DNA of 64,000 nucleotides from Clavaria fumosa (taxonomy: Eukaryota; Basidiomycota; Agaricomycetes; Agaricales; Clavariaceae): contig OX637800.1 in assembly GCA_951802425.1 (NCBI GenBank), positions 248,001 through 312,000 on the forward strand, given 5' to 3'. A model generated the notes under the pieces. It did not search any database. It saw only the letters and a list, made by a program, of their open reading frames with translations, and was not told the origin of the DNA. Positions 21,732-33,713 of the stretch are shown piece after piece. The first letter of the stretch is position 1. Each line of letters begins with the position of its first letter. Both the position numbers and the translations under genes were made by a program.

Positions 21732-22426
21732 ACTCTGCCTGTACTCCCTAGAGTCACTACACCTGCTATTGAACCTTTCTCACACCTCAGCACATCATCG
21801 GTGATCATGTTGCTCCATCCAAATTCTGTCTTAACACACCATCAATGAAATTCTTGGACCCATGAACATTTTGCATGGTCCTCTGCACATTGACAACACT
21901 TCCTGGAAGTGCCATGCTCACAGTTCCAGTTCTTTGCAACACAGTTGTTGCAATTCTAGGAAGCATTCAATATGAGAAAAGGAATGGATGAGTAAAAAAT
22001 TGCCATGCACTTCTTGCTCCATTTCATTGCATTCCCTGTTCTCCTTCACACCCCCTATCTTTTTCCAGGCCTTCGAGAACTCCTGGGGCAAAGGATTACC
22101 ACTCATGGAACAGCCTATTGCTTTGCCTGACCCTGTGACCTCACCTTGTAACCATGCACATCACACTCATTCTGTGGCCTGTGCAGCCAAGGCCTGGGCC
22201 AGAACAGCCTTGTTGTTGGCTGATTTGGTCATATTGAAAATGTGTGTTTTGCACTTGAGCTTGGTTTCATGGTGTACAGGGGTGTTTGCTGTTGCCATGA
22301 TGGTTGGACTTAGGAGAATCTCATGTCACAATCAACAAAGGTGCAACTAACCAGGATGACAAATCAAACATGTGACCATCATCCTCACATGTGATCACCA
22401 CTCTCATAGGGCTCAAGGGGGGGTAA
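21732..22426 (+). other. Unassigned segment upstream of a Gypsy-B LTR
   Basis: No recognised coding region. An open stretch at 21988-22350 (about 120 residues, Cys/His/Ala-rich) has no motif I know. The segment ends with the purine-rich CTCAAGGGGGGGTAA directly before an LTR start, which looks like a polypurine tract. It is probably the decayed 3' internal region of a Gypsy-B-type element. Confidence 0.4.
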
Positions 22427-23120
22427 TGTCATGACCCTCTTCATTTTTCCTGAGCCTATCCTATCTAACACCATCTACTGGCCTCCCAACACCCTCTTGT
22501 GACCCTACACATCCACCCTTGAACCCTATAAACCCTCCTGAACCATCTACAAGCTCTCATGACCCTCTATCACCACTTATACATTACTAGGATCCCATCA
22601 TGCCTCATGCATCACCTTGGCATATGGTCCTATCACCTCCTCAAACACTAGTCCACCCTACCAATGCACCAGACCCCCACACTTGTCAAATTACACTCAG
22701 CATGCCCATACTTCTGATGCATGTGACTTGCCAACTAACAACACCTGCATCACTCATGTGACCTTCCTCATGATGCTGTGACCTTAACACTCAGATGCAC
22801 CACCACAAGTCAGCTGTGTACTCCCTTTCAAATATGCATATCCTTTCCCTTTGTAGTGTGTAGTTACCCTATCTATGATCCAAACATCCCCCCATAGTTA
22901 TAACTATGCATATGATTATTTACTAGGTCACAACCCATGACTGGTCAGCTTCACAACCTTACCTATGCTTCTTTGACCCCTTGCAACCTTAGTAGAACAC
23001 ACAGATAGTTACTTTATGACTAAACATCCCACACACTACTATAGTGTTGTCACTAGGCAACCTTTGTACTTTCCCAAAGTTATTTATACTTACAACATAC
23101 ATATATAAAGTCTCACATGT
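22427..23120 (+). repeat. Gypsy-B-type LTR, left half (continues at 37629)
   Basis: It starts TGTCATGACCC after a purine tract and follows the Gypsy-B LTRs, although diverged. It is interrupted after CATGT by the 14.5-kb Gypsy-A composite and resumes at 37629. The rejoined LTR would be about 1.19 kb, ending CCCTAACA at 38125. Because a purine tract precedes it and no Gypsy-B leader follows 38125, it is a 3' LTR. Confidence 0.8.
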
Positions 23121-23846
23121 TGTTATGACCCCATCCGCTTGCATAAGCATGATCCCTGCCCCAGACTCCAAGCTCCATACCAACTCTGATCCACTCCGCT
23201 GTAACTCCATGTGCTCTGTTCTGCACCTCCATCGGACTTTACTCTGCCAGCCTTCAGACTGTTCGGACTTCATTCTAGAACCTTCTCCCTCCATCCCCTC
23301 ATCCTGTTTACCATTGAGAGGATACCCTTGACCCATGGGAGTTGCTTTTTTGTTGTTGTTTCTTTGTTCCATGAAAATTGCACAGGCACATGTGGTGAAA
23401 CTCTCCTAGTAATTTGATATGTACATTGTTTCACATTACTCCTATACTCTGTCCTTGCAGTATAAGTTTCCACGTGTATCTCCCTGCTCCTCAGTTTGAA
23501 TATTAACATCTCTTGATCCTAAAAACATCTCTGAGCTTTCATCCTCATTGTCCTTGACATCCTCCACATCATCCAACTAACTCCAACCAACTCCAATCAA
23601 CTCTGGCGGACTCCGATATTCTCGGAGTTTGACTTCTCTGTTTGATTTCTTTCTGGCATTGTTTTCTGTTTGATAAATAGGGACAAGGTATATACATGGT
23701 GGCACAACACATACGTTGAGGCCGCAGTCCCATAAGTCTCCTTCTTCTCTACTTACTACTACATTTCTCTGATATTGGACTCCAATAATACATCTCCATT
23801 CTGCTCTGTTAACCCCTTTGCCGTTAACCTTGTTAGGACTGTGACA
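23121..23846 (+). repeat. Gypsy-A 5' LTR (726 bp)
   Basis: TGTTATGACCCC...GGACTGTGACA, with a TATA-like GATAAATAGGGACAAGG/GTATATACATGG region in its 3' third. It is the same length as the LTR at 36903-37628 and shares the outer target duplication with it. Sequence differences seen between the two are C/T and G/A changes. The leader GTATATTCAAACTTC follows; I could not assign a tRNA primer site. Confidence 0.9.
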
Positions 23847-23886
23847 GTATATTCAAACTTCAAACCTTGTATATACCAACTCAACA

Positions 23887-25062
23887 ATGCCTACTACATG
23901 ATCCAGTGCTTGACTTCCACCTACTGTTGCTGATGATGTTGACATTCCAGAACTGGCTGACAATACTCTGACTCTGAGTGTGTCCAGACCACCAGACCAT
24001 GATGAAGAGTCAGATCCCTTGGTCACTGACAATGACGACAAGCTAAATGAACCTCTGACACCTCGAGCCAAGCGCGAACCAACTCTGGCACATCTCCTTC
24101 AGCAGATTATTAATGCCAACAAGCGCCCAGAGATGGTAAAACTGCGCGACCCCGACACATTCAATGGCTTGGATGCTAAGAAGTTGAAAAGCTTCTTGGT
24201 CCAATGCCAGTTAAACTTCCTTGATTGCCCAAGAGTGTTCAAGTCCGATTCTCATCAGGTATGCTATGTCCTTTCTTTTCTCCAGGGCTTCGCCCTGGAA
24301 TGGTTCGAACCAATGATCTTGGATGGTGAAGACCATCTGGTCCTTTCAAACTATAAAATGTTCGTCGCTCAACTTACAGAGAACTTTGGTCCTTACAACG
24401 CGATCCGTGAGGTGGAGTTCGAACTTGAACACCTCCAGATGCGTGAGGACCAGAAGTTGATGAAATACACCATTTCGTTCAACAGATTTGCATCCATTGT
24501 CCATTGGGACGAGTACGGGTTGCAGTGGCAGTTCTACAAAGGACTTGCCAGCCACATCAAGGATGAACTGGCCTGCGTTAACTGCGTGGACACGCTCCGC
24601 AGACTCCGCAAGCAAGCCAGTGCGATCGATGGCCGTTATTGGGCTCAGCAGCAGGAGATCTCTCGGGACTCCATTAAGGCTCTGACACCTAACAACACCA
24701 TCAAAAAGGAGACTTTGGATAGTCCCAAGTCCCTGAACACTTCCGGTGCTAATACCAAGTCTGAGAAACCCTTGGAAAAGTGTCCAGTGAACTCCGGTTT
24801 GACTTCTGGGAACTCCGTTCCAAAGGCCACTGAGGGCTCCGCTAACTCCAGTAGCTCCAGCGATACAAAGAAGGCCCATCTGGGTCAGGATGGAAAACTG
24901 ACTCCAGAGGAATGCCAACGGCATTTCAATAATAATCTGTGCCTCTTCTGTGAAATAGCAGGCCACAAAGCCAACAATTGTCATAAGTGGACCTTGCAGG
25001 CCAGTGCCAGCACCGCACGAATCACCTCCGACAGAGATGACTCCATGCCAAAAAAAGATTGA
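23887..25062 (+). pseudogene. Gypsy-A gag, two CGA-to-TGA stops
   Basis: 392 codons with start ATG 23887. The only defects are TGA at 23899 and 23911, where other copies read CGA or CAA (ACACGATC) and CGA (GCTCGACTT). An ATG-less open frame then runs to 25062. It contains an acidic N-terminal part, the capsid region KLKSFLVQCQLNFLDCPRVF / ALEWFEPMILDG / LTENFGPYNAI, a Ser/Asn-rich linker and a CCHC knuckle with the sequence CLFCEIAGHKANNC. The tail MPKKD contains the A7 slippery run. Confidence 0.88.
25050..25056 (+). promoter_or_regulatory. Putative -1 ribosomal frameshift heptamer (A AAA AAA)
   Basis: Seven A residues end three bases before the gag TGA, phased as A AAA AAA relative to gag codons. 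The pol frame is -1 relative to gag and is open immediately after the slip. The same A7 in the same phase is conserved at 19114-19120 and 31658-31664 (both as T7 on the + strand); the decayed copy at 2221 has A6. Slippery heptamers of this kind drive gag-pol fusion in many retroelements. Use here is inferred. Confidence 0.65.
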
Positions 25063-28000
25063 GCAGCCCAGAGAGCACAGTTCGACTCTCCGGCTGCTCC
25101 AACTCCAATCGTACTAAACCTATACTCGATACCCTTTCCTTTCATGGTTCTCTTTCCCTTCTTGCCTCCTCTCCTTCTATTCCTTTTCTGTTCAAAGCAA
25201 TGATAGACTCTGGTGCTGAACTTTGTTTCATTGATGCCAAGTTTGCTTCTCGTTTCCGTCTTCCAAAAACTCCGGTGACCCCTCAGGAGGTCGTTTTGAT
25301 TAACAGGACCACCTCTGTATGGGTTACTGAAGCGGTCTGGTTATCCATTCAGCTCTCTGCCATGGATCTGACCAATGTCTTGTGTGTAGTTACCGATCTT
25401 GATCCCTCTAGTGATGTGATCTTGGGAATGAATTGGCTGTTCCAAAACAACCCGCTGGTTGACTGGACTACTGGCCAGATAAAGCCCAGACCATCTACAA
25501 AAGAGGAGAAAACTCCGAAATCTGATCCGGAGGGTGCACCGGCCAGCACTCTCCACTCTGTCCCTCTGTCTGTCTCCACTCCATGCACTCCAGTTCAAAT
25601 GTTGTCTGCAGCAACTCCGAACCAGACCCGGACTCCATCTCCATCTCTGCTTCTGTCTCTGTCTTTGACTCTGTCTCTGACCTTTCTGTCTACTCCGTCT
25701 CTCCAGGAGACACCCAAGGTTTCTTTTGTGAATGCTGCTACATTCATCATGGTTTGTGGACTTCACGGGTCCCAACTCTTTGGCATGACGTTGTCAAGTG
25801 AGTCCATGTGCATGGCCTCCACTTCATTCAATGTTCCCAACACCACCCCCCAGGATCTCCTCTCAGTTCTGGAGGAGTACAGGGACTTTCCAGATGTCTT
25901 CAGTAAAACGAAGGCAGACACCCTTGCTCCACATTGACTGTATGATCTGAAGATCAACCTGCTGGATGGCCAATCCCCTCCACCAGGTGTGGTCTATTCT
26001 CTGTCGCAGTCCGAACTCAGCGAACTCCATGAGTTTCTGGATGAGCACCTCTGCATTGGATTTATCTGTCCGAGCCATTCTCTGCACAGAGCACCTGTGC
26101 TCTTTGTCTGGAAGAAGAATGGAATGCTCCAATTATGCATTGATTTCCGTGGTCTCAATAAATTGACCAAACAAGACCAATATCTGCTTCCGCTGACTAA
26201 AGATCTTCTTGATGTTCCAGGAAAAGCCCGAATCTATACAAAACTTGACCTCTGACATGTGTATCACCTGGTCTGTATCGCTGAGGGTGACGAATGGAAG
26301 ACCGCATTCCACACCCGATACAGATCCTTTGAATGGTGTGTGATGCCCTTCGGGCTCACAAACGTGCCCGCCACATTCCAGCACTTTATGAATGACATAT
26401 TCTCTGACCTCCTCAACACGTTCATGGTCGTCTACCTCAACAACATCCTTATTTACTCTGAGGATCTGAAACAACATGTTGAGCATGTCTGAGAGGTACT
26501 CCAAAGGCTCCGGAAGAACAGTCTCTTCCTGAACCTGGCTAAGTGTGAATTTCATGCTGAAACCATGGAGTATCTTGGATTTGTTTTATCTCTGTCCAGA
26601 CTTTCTATGGACACAGCTAAAGTGAAAACTATACAGAATTGGCTGATCCTGTGGAAGGTCAAGGATGTCCAGTCCTTCCTTAGGTTTGCCAATTTCTACT
26701 GCCGTTTCATCCATGGCTATTCCAAGATCGTCACTCCGATGAACTGCTTGACACATAAAAACATCGAGTGGCATTGGTCCGGCAATTGCCAGTCTGCGTT
26801 TGACTATCTGAAAACCACATTCTCCACAGCTCCAATCCTCTCGCACTTCATTCCTGGAGCTCTGCTGATAGTCGAAACAGACACCTCGGACTATGCTGTT
26901 GCCACGATACTCTCTACAGTTGCCTCCGACAGTGAAGTCCACCCTATCGCTTTTCATTCCCGCACCCTAGGCATCTCTGAACTGAACTATGACACCCACG
27001 AGAAGGAACTCCTTGCTATATTTGAGGCATTTACTGCTTGGAGGCACTATCTCGAAGGTTCTGAAACTCTGGTCGACATTGTTACTGACCATAAGAACCT
27101 CGAGTACTTCTCCACAGTCTGCCTGCTCACCCGGTGTCAAGCCAGGTGGTCAGAGTTCCTTTCCCAGTTCGATTTCGTGATCCGATTCTGCCCCAGGCAC
27201 CTCAGAATGAAACCCGATGTGTTGACTAGACATTGGGACGTCTATCCCAAAGAGGGGGATAGCGACTATGCCCGCATCAATCTGCAAAATTTCTGGCCGA
27301 TGTTCTCCAGTGAACAATTGATATCATCTCTCCAAGCTTCATCGCTTTATGTACCTGCACTCCATGCATCATTTGTGATTGACGATCATCAACTCCAAGA
27401 GGACATCTGGTCTGGACTCTTGCTTGATCCTGTGATCATCCCGATCCTAGAAGACCTCTGCTCAAACTCCATGGACACTAAGTGGTCCATGGACGACGAC
27501 GGACTTCTCTGCGAGCACGGACGAATTTATGTACTGGACGTCAATGACCTCCAACTCTGCGTTTTACACATGAGACATGATCACCCACTCGCCAGACATT
27601 TCAGTCGGACCAAGACTATGGCCTTGGTCTTCAGGGATTATACCTGGCCGAAACTCCGAGGATTTGTATTGGACTTTTGCAAATCTTGCACGACTTGTGG
27701 TAGGGTGAAAGCCCCTTGGCATAAGCCATATGGAATGCTCAAGCAGCTACCCATACCCGAGAAACCATGGAATTCCATTTCAATGGATTTCATCAAGCAA
27801 CTCCCTGAGAGCTTCGGTTTTACTGCAATATTAGTGGTTGTTGATAGGTTTATGAAGCAGGGGATCTTCATCCTGATGACTGACAAAGTGAACTCTGCGG
27901 AGTTGGCCTGTCTATTCATATTCCACATCTTCTCAAAACATGGAGTTCCATCGCATGTCACCTCTGATCGCAGCTCCAAGTTCATTTTCCGTTTTTTTTG

Positions 28001-28862
28001 CTCGTTGGGTAAAGTCCTGGACATGACTTTACACTTCACCTCTGGATATCATCCGGAGGGCGATGGACAGACAGAGCGGACTAACCAGACGTTGGAACAG
28101 TACCTCCGTTGTTACTGCAATTACCAGCAGGACAACTGGTCACATCTCCTGCCCCTGGCTGAGTTTGCCTACAACAACACCCTGAGTGCCACCACTGGGG
28201 TTTCTCCATTCTTCGCGAACAAGGGCTATCACCTGAATATCTCAGTATTCCCTGAATGTGAAGTAACTTTGGTCCGTGCCCGAGAGCTCACTGTAGACTT
28301 GGATCAGCTGCACCAAGAACTCCATAACCAAATCACCAAAGCACAGAGTCACTATCAGGGTCCGGCAGACAACCGTCAGACTCTGGCACCGGAGTTTAAG
28401 GTCGGAAACCAAGTCTATGTTAAAGCGAAGTTTTTCTGTATGACCAGGCCCTCCAAAAAACTCTCCGACAAGTTCCTCAGACCTTTCGAAATCATTGGAG
28501 AGGCCGGGTCGCACTCCTTTGTACTCCGACTCCCCGAGGCCATGTGAGCTGTCCACCCTGTCTTCAACATTTCCATGCTGGAGCCAGTCACTCTGAATAC
28601 AATTCCAAATCGTACCATCTCCCCGCCTCCTCTGGTAGAGATCAACGGAGACTTAGAGCACGAAATCTCCGAAGTGCTTGACTCCAAGATCGACAAACAC
28701 CACACCTGCAAACTCCTATACCTGGTGCGGTGGTCCGGATACAAAGGAACTGATGAGGAAACATCCTGGCTTCCCACTACTGAACTTGTTCATGCCTCTG
28801 AGGCCGTTTTGGATTTCTACCAAGCTTATCTGAACAAGCCCAGACCTCTCAATACCCTCTAG
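25056..28862 (+). pseudogene. Gypsy-A pol: protease-RT-RNase H-integrase-chromodomain, four CGA-to-TGA stops
   Basis: One uninterrupted frame of 1269 codons with no frameshift, broken only by TGA at 25935, 26253, 26490 and 28545, each aligning with CGA Arg in a sister copy or family position. The protease has DSG at 25206. RT has the catalytic YLDD changed to YLNN (26433-26444). RNase H has TDTSDYAVATILS and THEKELLAIFEAF. Integrase has HDHPLARHFSR...CKSCTTC, SMDFIKQLPES, TSDRSSKF and HPEGDGQTERTNQ. The chromodomain (EHEISEVLDSK...LVRWSGYKG) ends with LNKPRPLNTL and TAG. Chromodomains direct integration to particular chromatin in Ty3/gypsy chromoviruses. Confidence 0.9.
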
Positions 28863-28937
28863 ACCTTTCTCTGTTCACTCCGATACCCCGAAATTTCTCT
28901 TATGCTTCTATTTATGTACATTTTCCATTCAATACAC

Positions 28938-29402
28938 AGGCACATGTGGTGAAACTCTCCTAGTGATTTGATATGTACATTGTTTCACATTACTCCTATA
29001 CTCTGTCCTTGCAGTATAAGTTTCCACCTGTATCTCCCTGCTCCTCAGTTTGAATATTAATGTCTCTTGATCCTAAAAACATCTCTGAGCTTTCGTCCTC
29101 ATCGTCCTCGACATTCTCCACATCATCCGACCAACTCCGACCAACTCCAATGGACTCCGATCAACTTTGGAGTTTCTTGACTTGTGTTCTGATCCTCTCT
29201 TAGGTATTGTTCTTGTTTGATAAATAGGGACAAGTATATATGTGGTGGCACAACACATATGTTGAGGCCGCAGTCCCATAAGTCTCTTTCGTCTTGTTTA
29301 CGTCTCCATTTCTCCAATATCGGACTCCAACCAGACTCTGATAGAGCATCTCCACTCCGCTCTGCTAACCCCTTTGCCGCTAACCTTGTTAGGACCATGA
29401 CA
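28938..29402 (+). repeat. Truncated Gypsy-A LTR (3' two thirds)
   Basis: After about 75 bases of pol 3' untranslated sequence (ending TTCCATTCAATACA) the sequence jumps into the middle of a Gypsy-A LTR at ACAGGCACATGTGG and continues to GGACCATGACA at 29402. The antisense ORF, polypurine tract and first ~260 bp of the LTR were therefore deleted, apparently at an ACA microhomology. Its intact 3' end is joined directly to inverted pol sequence. Confidence 0.85.
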
Positions 29403-31655
29403 GCTGGAGAACATCGGCCAGAGGTTTTGCGGATTGATGTGGGCATAGTCACTATCCCCCTCATTGGGATTGATGTCCCAACATCTAGTCAATGCATCGG
29501 GTTTCATTCCGAGGTGCCCAGGGCGGAATTGGATCACAAAATTGAACTGGGAAAGGAACTCTGACCACCTGGCTTGACACTGGGTGAGCAGGCGGACTGT
29601 GGAGAAGTACTCGAGGTTCTTATGGTCAGTAACAACGTCGACCAGAGTTTCAGAACCTTCGAGATAGTGCCTCCAAGTGGTAAACGCCTCAAATATAGTG
29701 AGGAGTTCCTTATCGTGGGTGTCATAGTTCAGTTCGGAGACACCTAGGGTGCAGGAATGAAAAGCAATAGGATGGACTTCACCGTCAGAGGTGACTGTAG
29801 AGAGTATCATGGTGACAGCATAGTCCGAGGCATCCATTTCGACTATCAGCAGAGCTCCAGGCATGAAGTGCGAGAGGATCGGAGCCATGGAGAACACAGT
29901 TTTCAGATAGTCAAATGCAGACTGGCAATCGTCGGACCAATGCCACTTGATGTTTTTATGTGTCAAGCAGTTCATCAGAGTGACGATCTCGGAATAGCCA
30001 TGGACAAAGCAGCGGTAGAAATTGGCGAACCTGAGGAAGGACTGGACATCCTTGACCTTCTGCAGAATTGGCCAATCCTGTATAGTTTTCACTTTAGCCA
30101 TGTCCATAGAAAGTCCGGACAGAGATAAAACAAATCCAAGATACTCCACAGTTTCAGCGTGAAATTCACACTTAGCTGGGTTCAGGAAGAGACCGTTCTT
30201 CTGGAGCCTTCGGAGTACCTCTCGGACATGCTCAACGTGTTGTTCCAGATCCTCGGAGTAAATGAGGATGTCATTGAGGTAGACAACCATGAACGTGTCG
30301 AGGAGGTTGGAGAATATATCATTCATGAAGTGCTGGAATGTAGCAGGCATGTTTGTGAGCCCGAAGGGCATCACACACCATTCAAAGGATCCATATCGGG
30401 TGCGGAATGCGGTCTTCCATTTGTCACCCTCAGCGATATGGACCAGGTGATACACATGTCAGAGGTCGAGTTTTGTATAGATTTGGGCTTTTCCTGGAAC
30501 ATCAAGAAGATCTTTAGTCAGCAGAAGCGGATAACAGTCTTTTTTGGTCACTTTATTGAGACCACAGAAATCAATGCATAATCAGAGCATTTTGTTCTTC
30601 TTCCAGACAAAGAGCACAGGTGCTCCGTGCAGAGAATGGCTTGGACGGATAAATCCGATGTGGAGGTGCTTGTCCAAAAACTTGTGGAGTTCGCTGAGTT
30701 CAGACTGTGACAGAGAGTAGACCGCACCTGGCGGAGGGGAATGGCCATCCAGCAGGTTGATCTTTAGATCATATGGTCGATGCGGAGCAAGGGTGTCCGC
30801 CTTCATTTTACTGAAGACATCTGGAAAGTCCCTGTACTCCTCCGGAACAGAGAGGAGGTCCTGGGGGGTGGTGTCGGGAACGTTGAACGAAGCAGAGGCC
30901 GCACATGTGGACTCGTTCAACAACATCATGCCAAAGACTTGGGACCCACGAAGTCCACAAGCCATGACGAATGCAGCAGCATTCACAAAAGAAACTTTGG
31001 GTGTCTCCTGGAGAGACGGAGTAGACGGAAAGGTCAGAGACTGAGTCAAAGACGGAGACAGAAGCAGAGATGGAGACAGAGTCTGGGTCTGGTTTGGAGT
31101 CACTGCAGATGACATTTGAACTGGAGCACACAGAGTGGAGACAGACAGAGGGACAGAGTGGAGAGTGCTGGCCAGTGCACCCTCCAGGTCAGATTTCGGA
31201 GTTTTCTCCTCTTTAGTAGATGGTCTGGGCTTTATCTGGCCAGTAGTCTAGTCAACCAGCGGGTTGTTTTGGAACAGCCAATTCATTCCCAAGATCACAT
31301 CACTAGAGGGATCAAGATCAGTAACTACACACAAGACATCAGTCAGATCCATGGTGGAGAGCCGAATGGATAACCAGACCGCTTCGGTAACCCATACAGA
31401 GGTGGTCCTGTTAATCAAAACAACCTCCTGAGGGGTCACCGGAGTTTTCGGAAGACAGAAACAAGAAGCAAATTTTGCATCAATGAAACAAAGTTCAGCG
31501 CCAGAGTCTATCATAGCTTTGAACGGGGAAGAAATAGAAGGAGAGGAGGCAAGAAGGGAAAGAGAACCATGAAAGGAAAGGGTATCGAGTATTGGTTTAG
31601 TATGATCAGAGTCAGAGCAGCCGGAGAGTCATACTATGCTCTCTGGGCTGCTCAA
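29403..31655 (-). pseudogene. Gypsy-A pol 5' half, inverted (protease, RT, RNase H)
   Basis: Reading leftwards: protease MIDSGAELCFIDAKFAS, linker, RT with PHRPYDLKINLLDG and a YLND in place of YLDD, RNase H with EMDASDYAVTMILS, DTHDKELL and RPGHLGMKPDALTR, ending in pol codons up to GATGTTCTCCAGC at 29403. The frame is single from 31514 to 29403. Stops are at 31250-31248 (TAG from TGG), about 30584 and about 30458 (TGA). The break point falls between RNase H and integrase, exactly where the + strand half resumes at 33714. Confidence 0.88.
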
Positions 31656-32827
31656 TCTTTTTTTGGCACAGAGTCATCTCCATCAGAGGTGATTCATGCA
31701 GTGCTGGCACTGGCCTGTGAGGTCCGCTTATGACACTCATTGGCTTTGTGGCCTGCTATTCCACAAAAGAGGCACAGATTATTATCGAAACACCATTGGC
31801 ATTCCTCTGGAGTCAGTTTTCCATCCTGACCCAGATGAGCCTTCTTTGTATTGCTGGAGCTACTGGAGTTAGCGGAACCCTCAGCAACCTTTGGAATGGA
31901 GTTCCCAGAAGTCAAACCGGAGTTCACCGGACGCTTTTCTGAGGGTTTCTCGGACTTGGTATTAGCGCCGGAAGTGTTCAGGGACTTGGGACTATCCGAA
32001 GTCTCCTTTTTGATGGTGTTGTTAGGCATCAGAGCCTTAACAGAGTCCTGAGAGATCTCCTGCTGCCAAGCCCAATAACGGCCATCGATTGCACTGGCTT
32101 GCTCATGGAGTCCACGGAGTGTGTCCACGCAGTTAACGCAGGCCAGTTCGTCCTTGATGCAGCTAGCAAGTCCTTTGTAGAACTGCCACTGCAACGCATA
32201 CTCGTCCCAATGGACAATGGATGCGAATCTGTTGAACAAAATGGTATATTTTGTCAACTTCTGGTCCTCACGCATCTGGAGGCATTCGAGTTCGAACTCT
32301 GCCTTGCAGATTGTGTCATAAGGACCAAAGTTCTCTGTAAGTTGAGCAATGAACATCTTATAGTTTGAAAGAACTGGATGGTCTTCACCATCCAGGATCA
32401 TTGGTTTGAACCATTCCAGGGTGAAGCCCCAGAGAAAGGAAAGGACATAGCATACCTTATGAGAATCAGACTTGAACACTCTTGGGCAATCAAGGAAGTT
32501 TAACTGGCATTGGACCAAGAAGCTTTTCAACTTCTTAGCATCCGAGCCATCAAATGTGTCAGGGTCACATGGTTTAACCATATCTGGGTGCTTGTTGGCA
32601 TTAATAATTTGCTGAAGGAGATGTGCCAGAGTTGGTTCGCGCTCGGCTCGAGGTGTCGGAGGTTCATTTAGCTCGTCATCATCATCAGTGACTGAGGGAT
32701 CTGACTCTTCGTCGTGGTCTGGTGGTCCAGACACACTCGGAGTCGGAGTATTGTCAGCCGGTTCTGGAATGTCGACATCGTCGGCAACAGTAGGTGGAAG
32801 TCGAGCACCAGATTGTGTAGTAGGCAT
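31652..32827 (-). pseudogene. Gypsy-A gag, inverted, one stop near the C-terminus
   Basis: 392 codons from ATG 32827 to TGA 31652, the best preserved gag in the window. It is open for 377 codons, with a single TGA at about 31694-31696 where CGA is expected, 13 codons before the end. Domains run in order: acidic/Pro-rich N-terminus (DDVDIPEPADNTPTPS), capsid (KLKSFLVQCQLNFLDCPRVF, YKMFIAQLTENFGPYD), a Ser/Asn linker, and the CCHC knuckle CLFCGIAGHKANEC. The A7 slippery run is kept. It is adjacent to its LTR at 32868-33713. Confidence 0.88.
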
Positions 32828-32867
32828 TGCTAAGTTGGTATATACAAGGTTTGAAGTTCAAATATAC

Positions 32868-33713
32868 TGTCACGGTCCTAACAAGGTTAGCAGCGAAGGG
32901 GTTAGCAGAGCGGAGATGTTCTATTGGAGTCTGGTCGGAGTCCGATATCAGAGAGACAGAGAAGTAAACAAGAGGAAAGAGACTTATGGGACTGCGGCCT
33001 CAACGTATGTGTTGTGCCACCATGTATATACTTGTCCCTATTTATCAAACAAGAACAATACCTAAGAGAGGATCAGAACACAAGTCAAGAAACTCCGAAG
33101 TTGATTGGAGTCTGTTGGAGTTGCTTGGAGTTGGTCAGATGACGTGGAGAATGTCACGGACAATGAGGACAAAAGCTCAGAGATGTTTTTAGGATCAAGA
33201 GATGTTAATATTCGAACTGAGGAGCAGGGAGATACAGGTGGAAACTTATACTGCAAGGACAGAGTATAGGAGTAATGTGAAACAATGTACATATCAGATT
33301 ACTAGGAGAGTTTCACCACATGTGCCTGTGCAATTTTCATGGAACAAAGAAACAACAACAAAAGCAACTCCCATGGGTCAAGGGTATCCTCTCAATGGTA
33401 AACAGAATGAGGGGATGGAGGGAGAAGGTTCTAGAACAAGGTCCCAATGGTCCAAAGGCCAATGGAGTAAAGTCCAATGAAGGTGTGGAGCAGAGCGTAT
33501 GGAGTTATGGCAGAGTGGAGCATATGGAGTTATGGCGGAGCGGAGTGTACGGAGTTATGGCAGAGCAGAGTGTACGGAGTTATGGCAGAGCAGAGCATAC
33601 AGAGTTATGGTGGAGCAGAGCATACAGAGTTATGGCGGAGCAGATCGGAGTTGGTATGGAGCTCGGAGTCCAGCACGGGGATAGTGCTTATGCAAGCGGA
33701 TGGGGTCGTAACA
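32868..33713 (-). repeat. Gypsy-A LTR (846 bp), inverted, expanded by a minisatellite
   Basis: On the + strand it runs from TGTCACGGTCC to GGGGTCGTAACA, so the LTR start faces right and touches CCAGCGAAC of pol at 33714. It is about 120 bp longer than its relatives because of a 25-bp tandem repeat (33490-33639). It is the 5' LTR of the inverted gag-pol half. Confidence 0.88.
33490..33639 (+). repeat. Minisatellite of six 25-bp units inside an LTR
   Basis: Six consecutive 25-bp units of the type GCAGAGCATACAGAGTTATG + GCGGA, differing mainly by A/G transitions. Other Gypsy-A LTRs carry about one unit at this point (for example TATGGAGTTACAGTGGAGCGG at 12910), so the array expanded in this copy only. 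Confidence 0.85.

Noticed and set aside
29403..33713. Simple nested insertion of a reverse-strand Gypsy-A into a + strand Gypsy-A
   Set aside because: It would need the inserted copy to be truncated at exactly the pol base used as target and to lose its other LTR; the shared CCAGC at both edges is explained directly by autointegration.
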